40,742 nt of DNA from positions 20,804 to 61,545 of the forward strand of contig JALJPK010000012.1 of NCBI GenBank assembly GCA_022968985.1, read 5' to 3'. Positions 33,022-40,742 of the stretch are shown here, in pieces. Below the pieces are notes generated by a model. That model was not told the DNA's origin, made no database searches, and saw only the letters and a list, made by a program, of their open reading frames with translations. Origin of the DNA: Pseudomonadales bacterium. GTDB lineage: Bacteria > Pseudomonadota > Gammaproteobacteria > Pseudomonadales > Natronospirillaceae. Within the stretch, counting starts at the first letter, position 1. The number at the start of each line of letters is the position of its first letter. The translations under genes were made by a program, and so were the position numbers.

Positions 33022-35646
33022 ATGATGGCGAACCACTCTCAAAAAGAAAAACAACAAAAAAAGCAAAAACGTCGAAGTATTTTTAGTTTCTTAATTCCTT
33101 CTATTATTGCAGTTGTAGTGATACTGCCATTATCTGCTGTGTTATTAATACTCACCACCGTTGAGCCGACTAACTCTAAGTATAAAAATAGTGTTGTTAA
33201 AATTTATAGTCAGGCGATAGCAAATAACATCAATGCACAGTTGATGGAAAAACAAGGTGTGATTAAGAAATATGCTGATTCACAAGAAATCATAACCCTT
33301 GTACAAAATGCGGATTTAAATGCGATCTCTGTGTTAGAGCAAAATATGATGTTATCCATTGAGTCAGTCAAACAAGTTCGTTTGACATTATTAGAATTGG
33401 CCAATCCAACAGATGGGCGTTTTCCTGAGTTAGGTTACCCCGGAACCAGTATTATTCGTGATGTTGAAAAAGGTGGTGTAGTGGCCCCGCAATATTACCC
33501 CCGAGAGCAAGGTGGGGACGTAATTCTGATTGTTTTTCCGGTTCTTGCTGAGTCAGGAGAGATAATTGCCACGTTATCAGCATCATTTGGAATTTCATAT
33601 TTAGAAAATGTGTTAAAAGCGCATTCTAAAAATGCTGGTGCTTTAGAGTTAGTGCAAGCTTTGCCATTTGAGGCGACACAAAATATTGCCAAATTTGGTA
33701 AAGCCACTCGTAAAAATGCAATCGATATTGATTTAAGTATCCAATATTGGAAACTTTATTACACACCAAACCCAGAAATAATTAACTATCAAGTTGTTAA
33801 TTCAAGTGATTATTGGATCTGGATGATTATTATTATACTAATCATGCTGGTGGCTATTATTTTACCTGTTTGGAATTTGCAAAAAATAGTACGAAAAGAA
33901 ACAGCATCAGTTGCCGTGTATGTTCAAAAAGTATTGGCTGGTCAGCAACAAGCAGCACCTGATGTAAGCATCGCGTTGTATAGCTCTTTGTTAGAAAGTT
34001 TGTCTAGGGTTCGTTTTTCAAGGCAAAACACAACACAAGCTAATGCACAAAAAGACAATTTAACAGAAGATCTATTGTTATCTTCTCCATCCGGTTCAGC
34101 TTCAGCAGTATTAGATTTAGATGACGACATGGCCCAATTAGATCAAATACCTAATTTGGATTTGGAGCTAGGGGGTTCTGAGCAGTCAATTATGTCATTA
34201 CATCTAGGTGCTGATCATGACCGTTTGGGTATAGAATCCGCTCAAGATCACGCCCCTATTCCTAATCAAGGTTTAGCGGTTACTCGTGAATTGTTTGATG
34301 GTTTAGATATTTGTGGTCAAGTAGGTGAGAACTTAGATAATTCTATAGCAAGAATTATAGGTTTAGCCATTGGTTCAGAAGCTGCTGATCGTGGTGAACA
34401 ACCAATAGTAGTCGGGCGTGATGGTAGATTATCTAGTTCAGAATTAACAAGAGCGTTAATTCTAGGTTTGACCGAATCGGGCCGTGATGTATTGGACTTA
34501 GGTTTAGTGCCAACACCGTTGATGTATTACGCTACCAAAATATTAGGGGTTAACTCTGGTGTGATGGTTACTGGTGGGAAACATTCAGCAAATTACAATG
34601 GTATGAAAATTATTTTAGGGGGGCATGCACTTTTACCTGAAGAAGTTGCGGCACTTTATACTCGAATTGAATCAAGAAATTTATTAAGCGGAAATGGAAG
34701 TGTTACTCAAAATAATATAGTTAATAATTACATCAAACGTATTTCAAGTGATGTAAAAGTTAATAAAAAATTAAAAGTGGTAATAGATGCAGGTAACGGT
34801 GTGGCTGCGAATGTGGCACCTGCGTTATTTGATGCAATGGGTTGTGAGGTGATACCGTTATATTGTGAAGTTGATGGGAATTTCCCCAATCATACTCCCA
34901 ATCCATCAAATGTTAAAAACTTAGTGGATTTACAAAATGCAGTTAAAGAACATAACGCTGATATTGGGTTTGCATTTGATGGTGAGGGAGACCGAATAGG
35001 TATGGTGACTAACGAAGGTACGGTTATTTTACCTGATCGTATCTTAATGTTATTGGCTAAAAATCTATTACAGCGTAAGTCTAATTCTGTTGTGATTCAT
35101 GATACAAGAAGCACAAGACGATTAAAGGCGCTGATTGTTGGTTATGGTGGTCGTGCCATTATGTCAAAATCCGGCAGTGCAATAATAAAACGTAAGATGA
35201 AAGAGACTGGTGCGTTATTGGCGGGTGAAATGGACGGGCATATTTACTTCAGAGAAAGATGGTATGGTTTTGATGATGCCTTATACGCAGCAGCAAGAAT
35301 TTTAGAAGTGGTGAGTCAAGATACTAAAACTGTTGAAGCCATCTTTGCGTCGTTCCCAGAAGATAGTACAACTCAAGATATTCCTGTAAGTGTGCCACAA
35401 AATTTGAAATATGAAATTCTCGAAAGGCTGACAAGAGAAGGTAAGTTTCCAAACGGCACAATTATAGAATTAGACGGGTTAAGAATAGATTTCCCAGATG
35501 GTTGGGGTTTGATCCGTCCACATGCCACTAAAAATCAACTCATTATGAAATTTGAAGCTAATACACCTAGCTCATTAAGAAAAATTCAAGAAACTTTTAA
35601 GCTGCAAATGTTAATTATTGATTCGAAACTGCAGTTTCCGTATTAG
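33022..35646 (+). CDS. AlgC-like membrane protein with a degenerate phosphohexomutase domain
   Basis: This 874-residue protein resembles long-form Pseudomonas AlgC (phosphomannomutase/phosphoglucomutase). A membrane helix (about 20-46), an extracytoplasmic domain to about 255, a second helix (about 257-283) and a polar linker precede the mutase fold, which starts near residue 420 (TRELFDGLDICGQVGE). The mutase active site is altered: the serine loop TGSHNP reads TGGKHS (517-522), with Gly519 in place of the phosphoserine; the metal loop DGDGDR reads DGEGDR (653-658); the sugar loop GEMSGH reads GEMDGH (735-740); the phosphate loop RASNTTP reads RPHATKN (832-838). Without the serine, normal phosphotransfer should not work. 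It lies ten bases after coaBC and 15 before argB, in the usual algC position. Confidence 0.88.
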   Translation: MMANHSQKEKQQKKQKRRSIFSFLIPSIIAVVVILPLSAVLLILTTVEPTNSKYKNSVVKIYSQAIANNINAQLMEKQGVIKKYADSQEIITLVQNADLNAISVLEQNMMLSIESVKQVRLTLLELANPTDGRFPELGYPGTSIIRDVEKGGVVAPQYYPREQGGDVILIVFPVLAESGEIIATLSASFGISYLENVLKAHSKNAGALELVQALPFEATQNIAKFGKATRKNAIDIDLSIQYWKLYYTPNPEIINYQVVNSSDYWIWMIIIILIMLVAIILPVWNLQKIVRKETASVAVYVQKVLAGQQQAAPDVSIALYSSLLESLSRVRFSRQNTTQANAQKDNLTEDLLLSSPSGSASAVLDLDDDMAQLDQIPNLDLELGGSEQSIMSLHLGADHDRLGIESAQDHAPIPNQGLAVTRELFDGLDICGQVGENLDNSIARIIGLAIGSEAADRGEQPIVVGRDGRLSSSELTRALILGLTESGRDVLDLGLVPTPLMYYATKILGVNSGVMVTGGKHSANYNGMKIILGGHALLPEEVAALYTRIESRNLLSGNGSVTQNNIVNNYIKRISSDVKVNKKLKVVIDAGNGVAANVAPALFDAMGCEVIPLYCEVDGNFPNHTPNPSNVKNLVDLQNAVKEHNADIGFAFDGEGDRIGMVTNEGTVILPDRILMLLAKNLLQRKSNSVVIHDTRSTRRLKALIVGYGGRAIMSKSGSAIIKRKMKETGALLAGEMDGHIYFRERWYGFDDALYAAARILEVVSQDTKTVEAIFASFPEDSTTQDIPVSVPQNLKYEILERLTREGKFPNGTIIELDGLRIDFPDGWGLIRPHATKNQLIMKFEANTPSSLRKIQETFKLQMLIIDSKLQFPY

Positions 35647-36564
<918 letters not shown>

Positions 36565-36575
36565 GAAAAAATAAT

Positions 36576-37169
36576 ATGACAACAATAAGTGAAAGTAAAA
36601 TCTCAAGAAGAGATCAAATTCTACAATGTTTAGCCAGTATGCTTGAGCATAATCCAGGTAGTCGCATAACCATTGCTAAGTTAGCTAAAGAAGTGGGTGT
36701 GTCAGAGGCAGCGTTGTATCGACACTTTCCTAGTAAAACTAAAATGTTTGAAGGTTTAATTGTTTATATCGAAGAAAGTATTTTTTCTAGAGTTAACATT
36801 ATTCTTCAAGAAGAAACATCCACAGTAGTTAGGTGTCAGCTAATTTTGAATTTGTTATTGGGTTTTGCTCAAAACAATCCTGGAATGTGTCGGATTTTAT
36901 TGGGTGATGCCTTAGCGGGTGAAGAAGAACGATTACGTGTAAGGGTTGCGCAGTTTTTTGAGCGAGTAGAATTGCAACTTAAACAAGTTATACGCGAAGC
37001 ACAAGTGAGGGATCAGCAGCAGGTGCAAATGCCTGTTAATGTCGCTGCAAGTTACATGTTATGTGTTGTGGAGGGGCGGATTAATCAATTTGTGCGAAGT
37101 GAGTTTAAAAAGCTACCAATGAAAGATTGGGATTTAAATTGGCAAGCAATTTATAGATCAGTTTTCTAA
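36576..37169 (+). CDS. slmA: Nucleoid occlusion factor SlmA
   Basis: SlmA is a TetR-family DNA-binding protein that blocks FtsZ assembly over the nucleoid. The 197-residue protein has the TetR helix-turn-helix at about residues 27-55 (ITIAKLAKEVGVSEAALYRHFPSKTKMFEGLI) and the SlmA-type C-terminal domain (LLGFAQNNPGMCRILLGDAL, LRVRVAQFFERVE, and the SEFKKLPM ending). The identification is firm because of both sequence and position at the end of the coaBC block, as in E. coli and relatives. A clear terminator follows. Confidence 0.95.
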   Translation: MTTISESKISRRDQILQCLASMLEHNPGSRITIAKLAKEVGVSEAALYRHFPSKTKMFEGLIVYIEESIFSRVNIILQEETSTVVRCQLILNLLLGFAQNNPGMCRILLGDALAGEEERLRVRVAQFFERVELQLKQVIREAQVRDQQQVQMPVNVAASYMLCVVEGRINQFVRSEFKKLPMKDWDLNWQAIYRSVF

Positions 37170-37173
37170 TTAT

Positions 37174-37199
37174 AAAACCAGCAATTGCTGGTTTTTTTA
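37174..37199 (+). terminator. Rho-independent terminator of slmA, CAGCAATTGCTG stem
   Basis: AAACCAGCAATTGCTGGTTT is followed by more T. The 20-base core is identical to the hairpin at 11685-11704. Confidence 0.9.
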
Positions 37200-37392
37200 T
37201 ATGCCCCCGAAAATCCGGTGGATTAAAAGATACTTTATTATTCAGCTTATAGTACTGTAATCACAATAACGAGGGGGTACTGACTAACTTTAATATCTAA
37301 GGAAGGTAAACAAAGTTAGAGGTGAAGTAATATTCTCATCCTATTGGTTTTATTTGGAATATAAAATATAAAATATAAAATAAAAATTGTAA

Positions 37393-37408
37393 TTTTGTGT
37401 ATACAAAA
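37393..37408. promoter_or_regulatory. Inverted repeat, operator candidate
   Basis: TTTTGTGTATACAAAA has perfect six-base arms around GTAT. It directly precedes a TTGACC hexamer that could be a -35 element. Confidence 0.4.
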
Positions 37409-37529
37409 GTTGACCGCTGCCAAAAAAACGTTACATATATTTACCTAAAAAGCGTCAAAAACACCGAAGAATACAGATTAAAACGGTAATAATTATCCCA
37501 CATAACAAAACACTCTAAAAAAGTATTTA

Positions 37530-37548
37530 ATGTAATTTTAAATTACAT
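37530..37548. promoter_or_regulatory. Perfect 19-base palindrome upstream of the sutA-like gene
   Basis: ATGTAATTTTAAATTACAT has nine-base arms around a single T. It lies 71 bases before the ATG, so it could be an operator or a leader hairpin. Confidence 0.5.
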
Positions 37549-37619
37549 AGATTTGCAAAAAACTAAACTATCTTTCTAAACATAAATCATTTTGTTAGTT
37601 CTTGTAAGGGATAGTAATT

Positions 37620-37862
37620 ATGTCAAAAACAGCTGAAAAATCATTAAAGTTCAAAAACGCAGACACTTCATATATTGGTAGTAAAGAAGAGGATGCAGTT
37701 GCAGAGCGCACACTGACATCAAGAACTCGTCTACGTGATGAGATGGAAGATGATATCGCCGCTTTCCTAAGAGGTGGTGGTGAAATCCAGACAGTGGCCA
37801 AGAATCTACGCACAGACCCTCCAAAAAAACCACAGTCCAACTATGGCGCAAGACCAATCTAG
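37620..37862 (+). CDS. SutA-like RNA polymerase-binding regulator
   Basis: The C-terminal third of this 80-residue protein (from about residue 45) reads DIAAFLRGGGEIQTV and later DPPKKPQSNYGARPI. This is the conserved tail of Pseudomonas SutA, a small acidic protein that binds RNA polymerase and boosts transcription during slow growth. The acidic, disordered N-terminal tail of Pseudomonas SutA, which is about 105 residues, is shortened; here residues 1-44 are charged and include KEEDAVAERT. AAGGGA lies nine bases before the ATG. The name is inferred from the C-terminal match, and function in this organism is untested. Confidence 0.78.
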   Translation: MSKTAEKSLKFKNADTSYIGSKEEDAVAERTLTSRTRLRDEMEDDIAAFLRGGGEIQTVAKNLRTDPPKKPQSNYGARPI

Positions 37863-38244
37863 AATAACGATACAACTCACATCTAAATTCCCTCAGCGCT
37901 TCGTTGGGGGGAATGTTCACTTACACCTCAAGCTCGCATTTTTAGCCTCGCTCTAAATAAAATTAGATTTAATCTGAATCGTTATTTTTATTCTGCTAAA
38001 AAATGCCCACTTCTTCGTTAAAAAAATCACACACTTGTTATACCCTCAAATTATTCACTATTAAGTTGGTTAATTAGAGTCTTGTGATATTAATAATATG
38101 GTGGAAAGTATTATTATTTGAACGAGTAAAAGAATGAATGGTTAAGTAATTGGTTTTGGTAAGGCAGAAGGTAACTTGAATTAGGATTTATCATCAAGCA
38201 TAAAAAAAGCCGCAAAAGCGGCTTTTTTAAACACTACGTTAAAA
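37863..38244. other. Intergenic region between the sutA-like gene and infA
   Basis: No gene is visible. AATAACGAT (37863-37871) and ATCGTTATT (37978-37986) form a nine-base inverted repeat enclosing about 106 bases. Between them, ATTCCC (37889-37894) and GGGAAT (37909-37914) form a smaller stem without a T run. The right end holds the infA terminator. A small RNA bounded by the long repeat is conceivable but unsupported. Confidence 0.35.
38202..38228. terminator. Terminator of infA
   Basis: AAAAGCCGC and GCGGCTTTT pair around AAAA, with A and T runs on both sides. On the minus strand it follows infA by about 17 bases. Confidence 0.92.
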
Positions 38245-38463
38245 TTAACGTGCGCGGTATGTAATACGACCTTTAGTTAAGTCGTAAGGCGTCATTTCTA
38301 CTTTTACTTTGTCGCCTGTTAAAATACGAATATAGTTCTTACGCATTTTACCTGAGATGTGTGCAATAACGACATGGCCGTTTTCTAATTCCACGCGGAA
38401 CATTGTGTTTGGAAGTGTATCAATGATCTCACCTTCCATTTCAATGACGTCTTCTTTTGCCAT
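38245..38463 (-). CDS. infA: Translation initiation factor IF-1
   Basis: The 72-residue protein matches E. coli IF-1 almost residue for residue ([48 protein letters not shown], then a final RITYRAR). It is a single OB-fold that binds the A site of the 30S subunit during initiation. AGGG precedes the ATG. It lies downstream of aat on the same strand, with a 125-base gap that probably holds its own promoter. Confidence 0.98.
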   Translation of the reverse strand: MAKEDVIEMEGEIIDTLPNTMFRVELENGHVVIAHISGKMRKNYIRILTGDKVKVEMTPYDLTKGRITYRAR

Positions 38464-38588
38464 GTTAAAACCCTATTATTTACATTGTATTTAAAGGCGC
38501 GCATTTTGCCTGAAAAGTGACCGTTATTCAAAGCTTTTATCACGTAACAGCATAATAAGTTTTTTCTTATGTGCTTAGCGCTGTTTAT

Positions 38589-39308
38589 TTATGTTTGTTT
38601 TAGGTTAAAACAGGCACTTACAGGTATGAATTCTTTAGGCCAAGGCTCATCTTTTTGTTGTGTAAGTATTTGTAAATGTGTCTCAAATTCTTCTCTTGAT
38701 ATTTGTTTAAAACCCAAACTATTTAAATATTCATTTTCAACTTGGCCATCTATTAATTGAATATTCAGAGTTTCACAAAGTCGGCATAAACCTAAAAATG
38801 CGTATTTTGATGCATTAGTTTGTAAGCTAAACATCGATTCACCAAAAAACACACCACCAATATGCAAACCATATAATCCACCAATTAACATCTCACCGTC
38901 CCAAACTTCAACACTATGAGCGTGTCCTAGGCGGTGTAATTCGTTATATGCGTCGATGATATCTTCGCTGATCCAAGTATTGTCTTCACGTAGATCACAA
39001 CAATATTGAATCACTTCTTCAAATGCGCAGTCCCATTTAATTGTGTAATTCACTTTTTTACTGGCTTTTTTTAAACTTTTACTAATATGGCGCTCAAAGG
39101 GTAGACATATTGTTCGTGGGTTAGGAGTCCACCATAAAATAGGTTCTTCAGGACTGAACCATGGGAATATACCACGTTGATAGGCGCTTAATAGTCTCTG
39201 CGGGCTTAAATCGCCACCAAAGCAAAGTAATCCATCTGGTTCATCTAAAGCCAGTGACGTAGCGGGGAATTCAATGTTATTGAAGCTTAATTGTGGGATA
39301 TTAATCAT
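38589..39308 (-). CDS. aat: Leucyl/phenylalanyl-tRNA-protein transferase
   Basis: Aat adds leucine or phenylalanine to N-terminal Lys or Arg of proteins, marking them for ClpS/ClpAP degradation in the N-degron pathway. The 239-residue protein has GLLCFGGDLSPQRLLSAYQRGIFPWFS, LWWTPNPRTI, HSVEVWDGEMLIGGLYGLHIGGVFFGESMFS and the ending region DGQVENEYLNSLGF, all typical. In Pseudomonas the order is ftsK-trxB-aat-bpt-infA; here trxB and bpt are missing, and ftsK is divergent. A good match begins at the first ATG. Confidence 0.96.
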   Translation of the reverse strand: MINIPQLSFNNIEFPATSLALDEPDGLLCFGGDLSPQRLLSAYQRGIFPWFSPEEPILWWTPNPRTICLPFERHISKSLKKASKKVNYTIKWDCAFEEVIQYCCDLREDNTWISEDIIDAYNELHRLGHAHSVEVWDGEMLIGGLYGLHIGGVFFGESMFSLQTNASKYAFLGLCRLCETLNIQLIDGQVENEYLNSLGFKQISREEFETHLQILTQQKDEPWPKEFIPVSACFNLKQT

Positions 39309-39416
39309 GTTAGTGTTTTTCGTGTACCGATAAAGGCATTTAAAGGGTAAAATGTTTTGTTTATTATTGTTAAAGTGTTAATAATTCATAGCACTTATTT
39401 TTTGTAAGGTAACCTT

Positions 39417-40742
39417 GTGACATCAAACAATCAACCACTTGAAGATCAATCATCGGATCAAAACGCCGTTATTACACGAATTCATTTAGGGCTACAAGAA
39501 GGGGCAGCCTTAGTTTTTCTTGTCGCGGGAGTGTTCTTGTTTTTATGTTTAGTCAGTTATCACCCTGAAGATCCTGGTTGGTCACACATTGGTGAAACTC
39601 AATTGGTGAATAACTGGTTGGGTCAAGTGGGCGCTAAATTAGCCGATGCGTGTTTTAGTTTATTTGGACTTGTGGCTTATTTTTTTCCGTTGTTTTTTTT
39701 GTCGCACACTTATCAGACTGTTATTCGTAGAAATCGAAACAATAAAATCAATTTTAAAATGGTGATGGTTCGTACGGGCGGCGCATTTATGTCGGTATTA
39801 TCAGCCTGTGCGTTAGCGACGATGCATTTTACTGAAACCGGAGTGAATTCAGCGGGCGGCATATTTGGTTTGTTTACTTCACAAAACGCAATGCATTCAT
39901 TGGGTGTATTGGGTACAACCATGATTTATTTTGCTTGTTTGTTGGCAGGGTTAACCTTTAGCTTAGGAGTCTCTTGGTTAAACCTAATCGATAAAACAGG
40001 TGAGCTAACCGTTAATATTGCCAAGTATTTTGTGCGGAAATTTCGTAATTATCGTTTGAAAAAACTAGAAGCCAAAAAACAAAAAAGTGCGTTAGAGCAA
40101 CGTAAAAGCAATGTTGAGATTCGCATTGCACAACAACCAAAAAGAAAAGAGCCTCCTAGAATAGCACCATTACAACCCAAGGCTGAAAAGTCTGTGCGCA
40201 AAGAGAAAAGTAAACAAACCGCATTAGATTTATTTGAAGAAGACAAAAAACCTGAAGGTGAATTACCCTCTTTAGATTTATTACATCCCGCTGATAACGA
40301 TCAATCACAAGGTTTTAGCGCTGAATCACTAGAGGCAATGTCTCGTTTATTAGAAATTAAACTAAAAGATTTTGGTGTCACTGTAGAGGTGGTATCGGTT
40401 GCACCTGGTCCTGTTGTCACCCGTTTTGAAATTCAGCCTGCGCCAGGCATTAAAGCCAGTAAAATTTCAGGTTTGTCTCGAGATTTAGCGCGCTCACTTG
40501 CTATGGTCAGTGTACGTGTTGTTGAAGTGATTGCAGGTAAGTCGGTTATGGGCATTGAAGTGCCAAACGAGCATCGTGCCATAGTACGTTTGTCTGAAGT
40601 ATTAGAAACCAAATTGTTTGATGAGTCTAAATCGCATTTAACCATCGCGTTAGGTCACGACATAGGTGGCGCTCCTGTTATTGCTGATATCGCAAAAATG
40701 CCGCACTTGTTAGTTGCAGGTTCAACCGGTTCAGGTAAATCG
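39417..40742 (+). CDS. ftsK: DNA translocase FtsK, N-terminal part (3' end outside window)
   Basis: FtsK anchors at the division septum and pumps DNA to resolve chromosomes. The frame opens with GTG at 39417 (MTSNNQPLEDQSSDQ), with TAAGGT seven bases upstream, and stays open to the end of the window (442 residues). Residues about 20-190 form the membrane domain (hydrophobic segments near 28-50, 80-100, 118-140 and 160-180). A short, basic linker follows (roughly 200-290, compared with several hundred residues in E. coli). The motor domain then begins (FGVTVEVVSVAPGPVVTRFEIQPAPG) and reaches the Walker A motif AGSTGSGKS at the last base. No in-frame ATG occurs near the start, so GTG is the best choice. 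Confidence 0.93.
   Translation, partial: MTSNNQPLEDQSSDQNAVITRIHLGLQEGAALVFLVAGVFLFLCLVSYHPEDPGWSHIGETQLVNNWLGQVGAKLADACFSLFGLVAYFFPLFFLSHTYQTVIRRNRNNKINFKMVMVRTGGAFMSVLSACALATMHFTETGVNSAGGIFGLFTSQNAMHSLGVLGTTMIYFACLLAGLTFSLGVSWLNLIDKTGELTVNIAKYFVRKFRNYRLKKLEAKKQKSALEQRKSNVEIRIAQQPKRKEPPRIAPLQPKAEKSVRKEKSKQTALDLFEEDKKPEGELPSLDLLHPADNDQSQGFSAESLEAMSRLLEIKLKDFGVTVEVVSVAPGPVVTRFEIQPAPGIKASKISGLSRDLARSLAMVSVRVVEVIAGKSVMGIEVPNEHRAIVRLSEVLETKLFDESKSHLTIALGHDIGGAPVIADIAKMPHLLVAGSTGSGKS

Larger units (their letters stand above)
37200..37619. other. Intergenic region upstream of the sutA-like gene
   Basis: These 420 bases hold no gene. They contain three tandem TATAAAA heptamers (37360-37380), the inverted repeat TTTTGTGTATACAAAA (37393-37408), a TTGACC hexamer (37410-37415) without a good -10 partner, and the perfect palindrome at 37530-37548. 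This is much regulatory-looking structure for one small gene. Confidence 0.5.

Noticed and set aside
33011-33022. Hidden or truncated dut between coaBC and the algC-like gene
   Set aside because: Only ten bases separate the genes, and no dUTPase motif is found in any frame nearby.
37360-37380. TATAAAA repeats as a CRISPR or satellite array
   Set aside because: The units are seven bases, only three copies, and without spacers.
37651-37920. 89-residue minus-strand frame over the sutA-like gene
   Set aside because: It lies opposite a gene with a clear family match and good ribosome site, and its predicted protein has no recognisable feature.

Overview
The window is chromosomal DNA of an AT-rich gammaproteobacterium, probably marine. 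The housekeeping proteins (FadA, AroA, LeuA, RpmB, RpmG, InfA, MutM, CoaBC, SlmA, HolD-RimI, FtsK) all look gammaproteobacterial. Three things point towards a Pseudomonas/Oceanospirillum-type relative rather than an enteric one: algC lies between coaBC and argB, a SutA-like protein is present, and ftsK, aat and infA lie close together. The Na+-pumping oxaloacetate decarboxylase fits a sodium-rich habitat. The genus cannot be fixed from the sequence alone. I see no tRNA, rRNA, CRISPR array, insertion sequence or prophage.

Layout. 1-4.5 kb: the 3' end of fadA, then small accessory genes (two lipoproteins, a two-helix membrane protein, a double-cupin protein, DUF2277, DUF1653 and CBS-pair proteins). 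4.5-6.8 kb: a YgiQ-type radical SAM protein. 6.8-10.3 kb, minus strand: a LacI regulator, a MATE exporter and an aldo/keto reductase in one operon, with a good promoter and two LacI-type operators. 10.6-13.4 kb: an ArsP-like permease, an unknown protein, and cobS with a small membrane protein. 13.5-15.9 kb: a tightly packed four-gene cassette (lipoprotein, secreted protein, ImmA/IrrE metallopeptidase, two-helix membrane protein) of unknown function. 16.1-18.8 kb, minus strand: leuA, holD and rimI. 19.1-22.5 kb: oadGAB. 22.6-25.8 kb: an orphan small protein, a HAMP receptor with no output domain, a 687-base gene-poor stretch, and an outer-membrane beta-barrel protein. 26-29.5 kb: aroA, ppa, a PfkB nucleoside kinase and a zinc-ribbon protein. 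29.5-37.2 kb: the conserved mutM, rpmG, rpmB, radC and coaBC-algC-argB-slmA block. 37.6-40.7 kb: a SutA-like regulator, infA, aat and the start of ftsK, which runs off the window at its Walker A motif.

The most surprising item is the algC-like gene. Its reading frame is intact and it keeps the usual two-helix sensor front end and mutase fold, but its four active-site loops are altered and the phosphoserine is replaced by glycine. It looks like a catalytically dead phosphohexomutase. The dut gene, which usually sits next to coaBC, is missing at this locus. The second candidate for an undescribed system is the ImmA/IrrE cassette at 13.5-15.9 kb.
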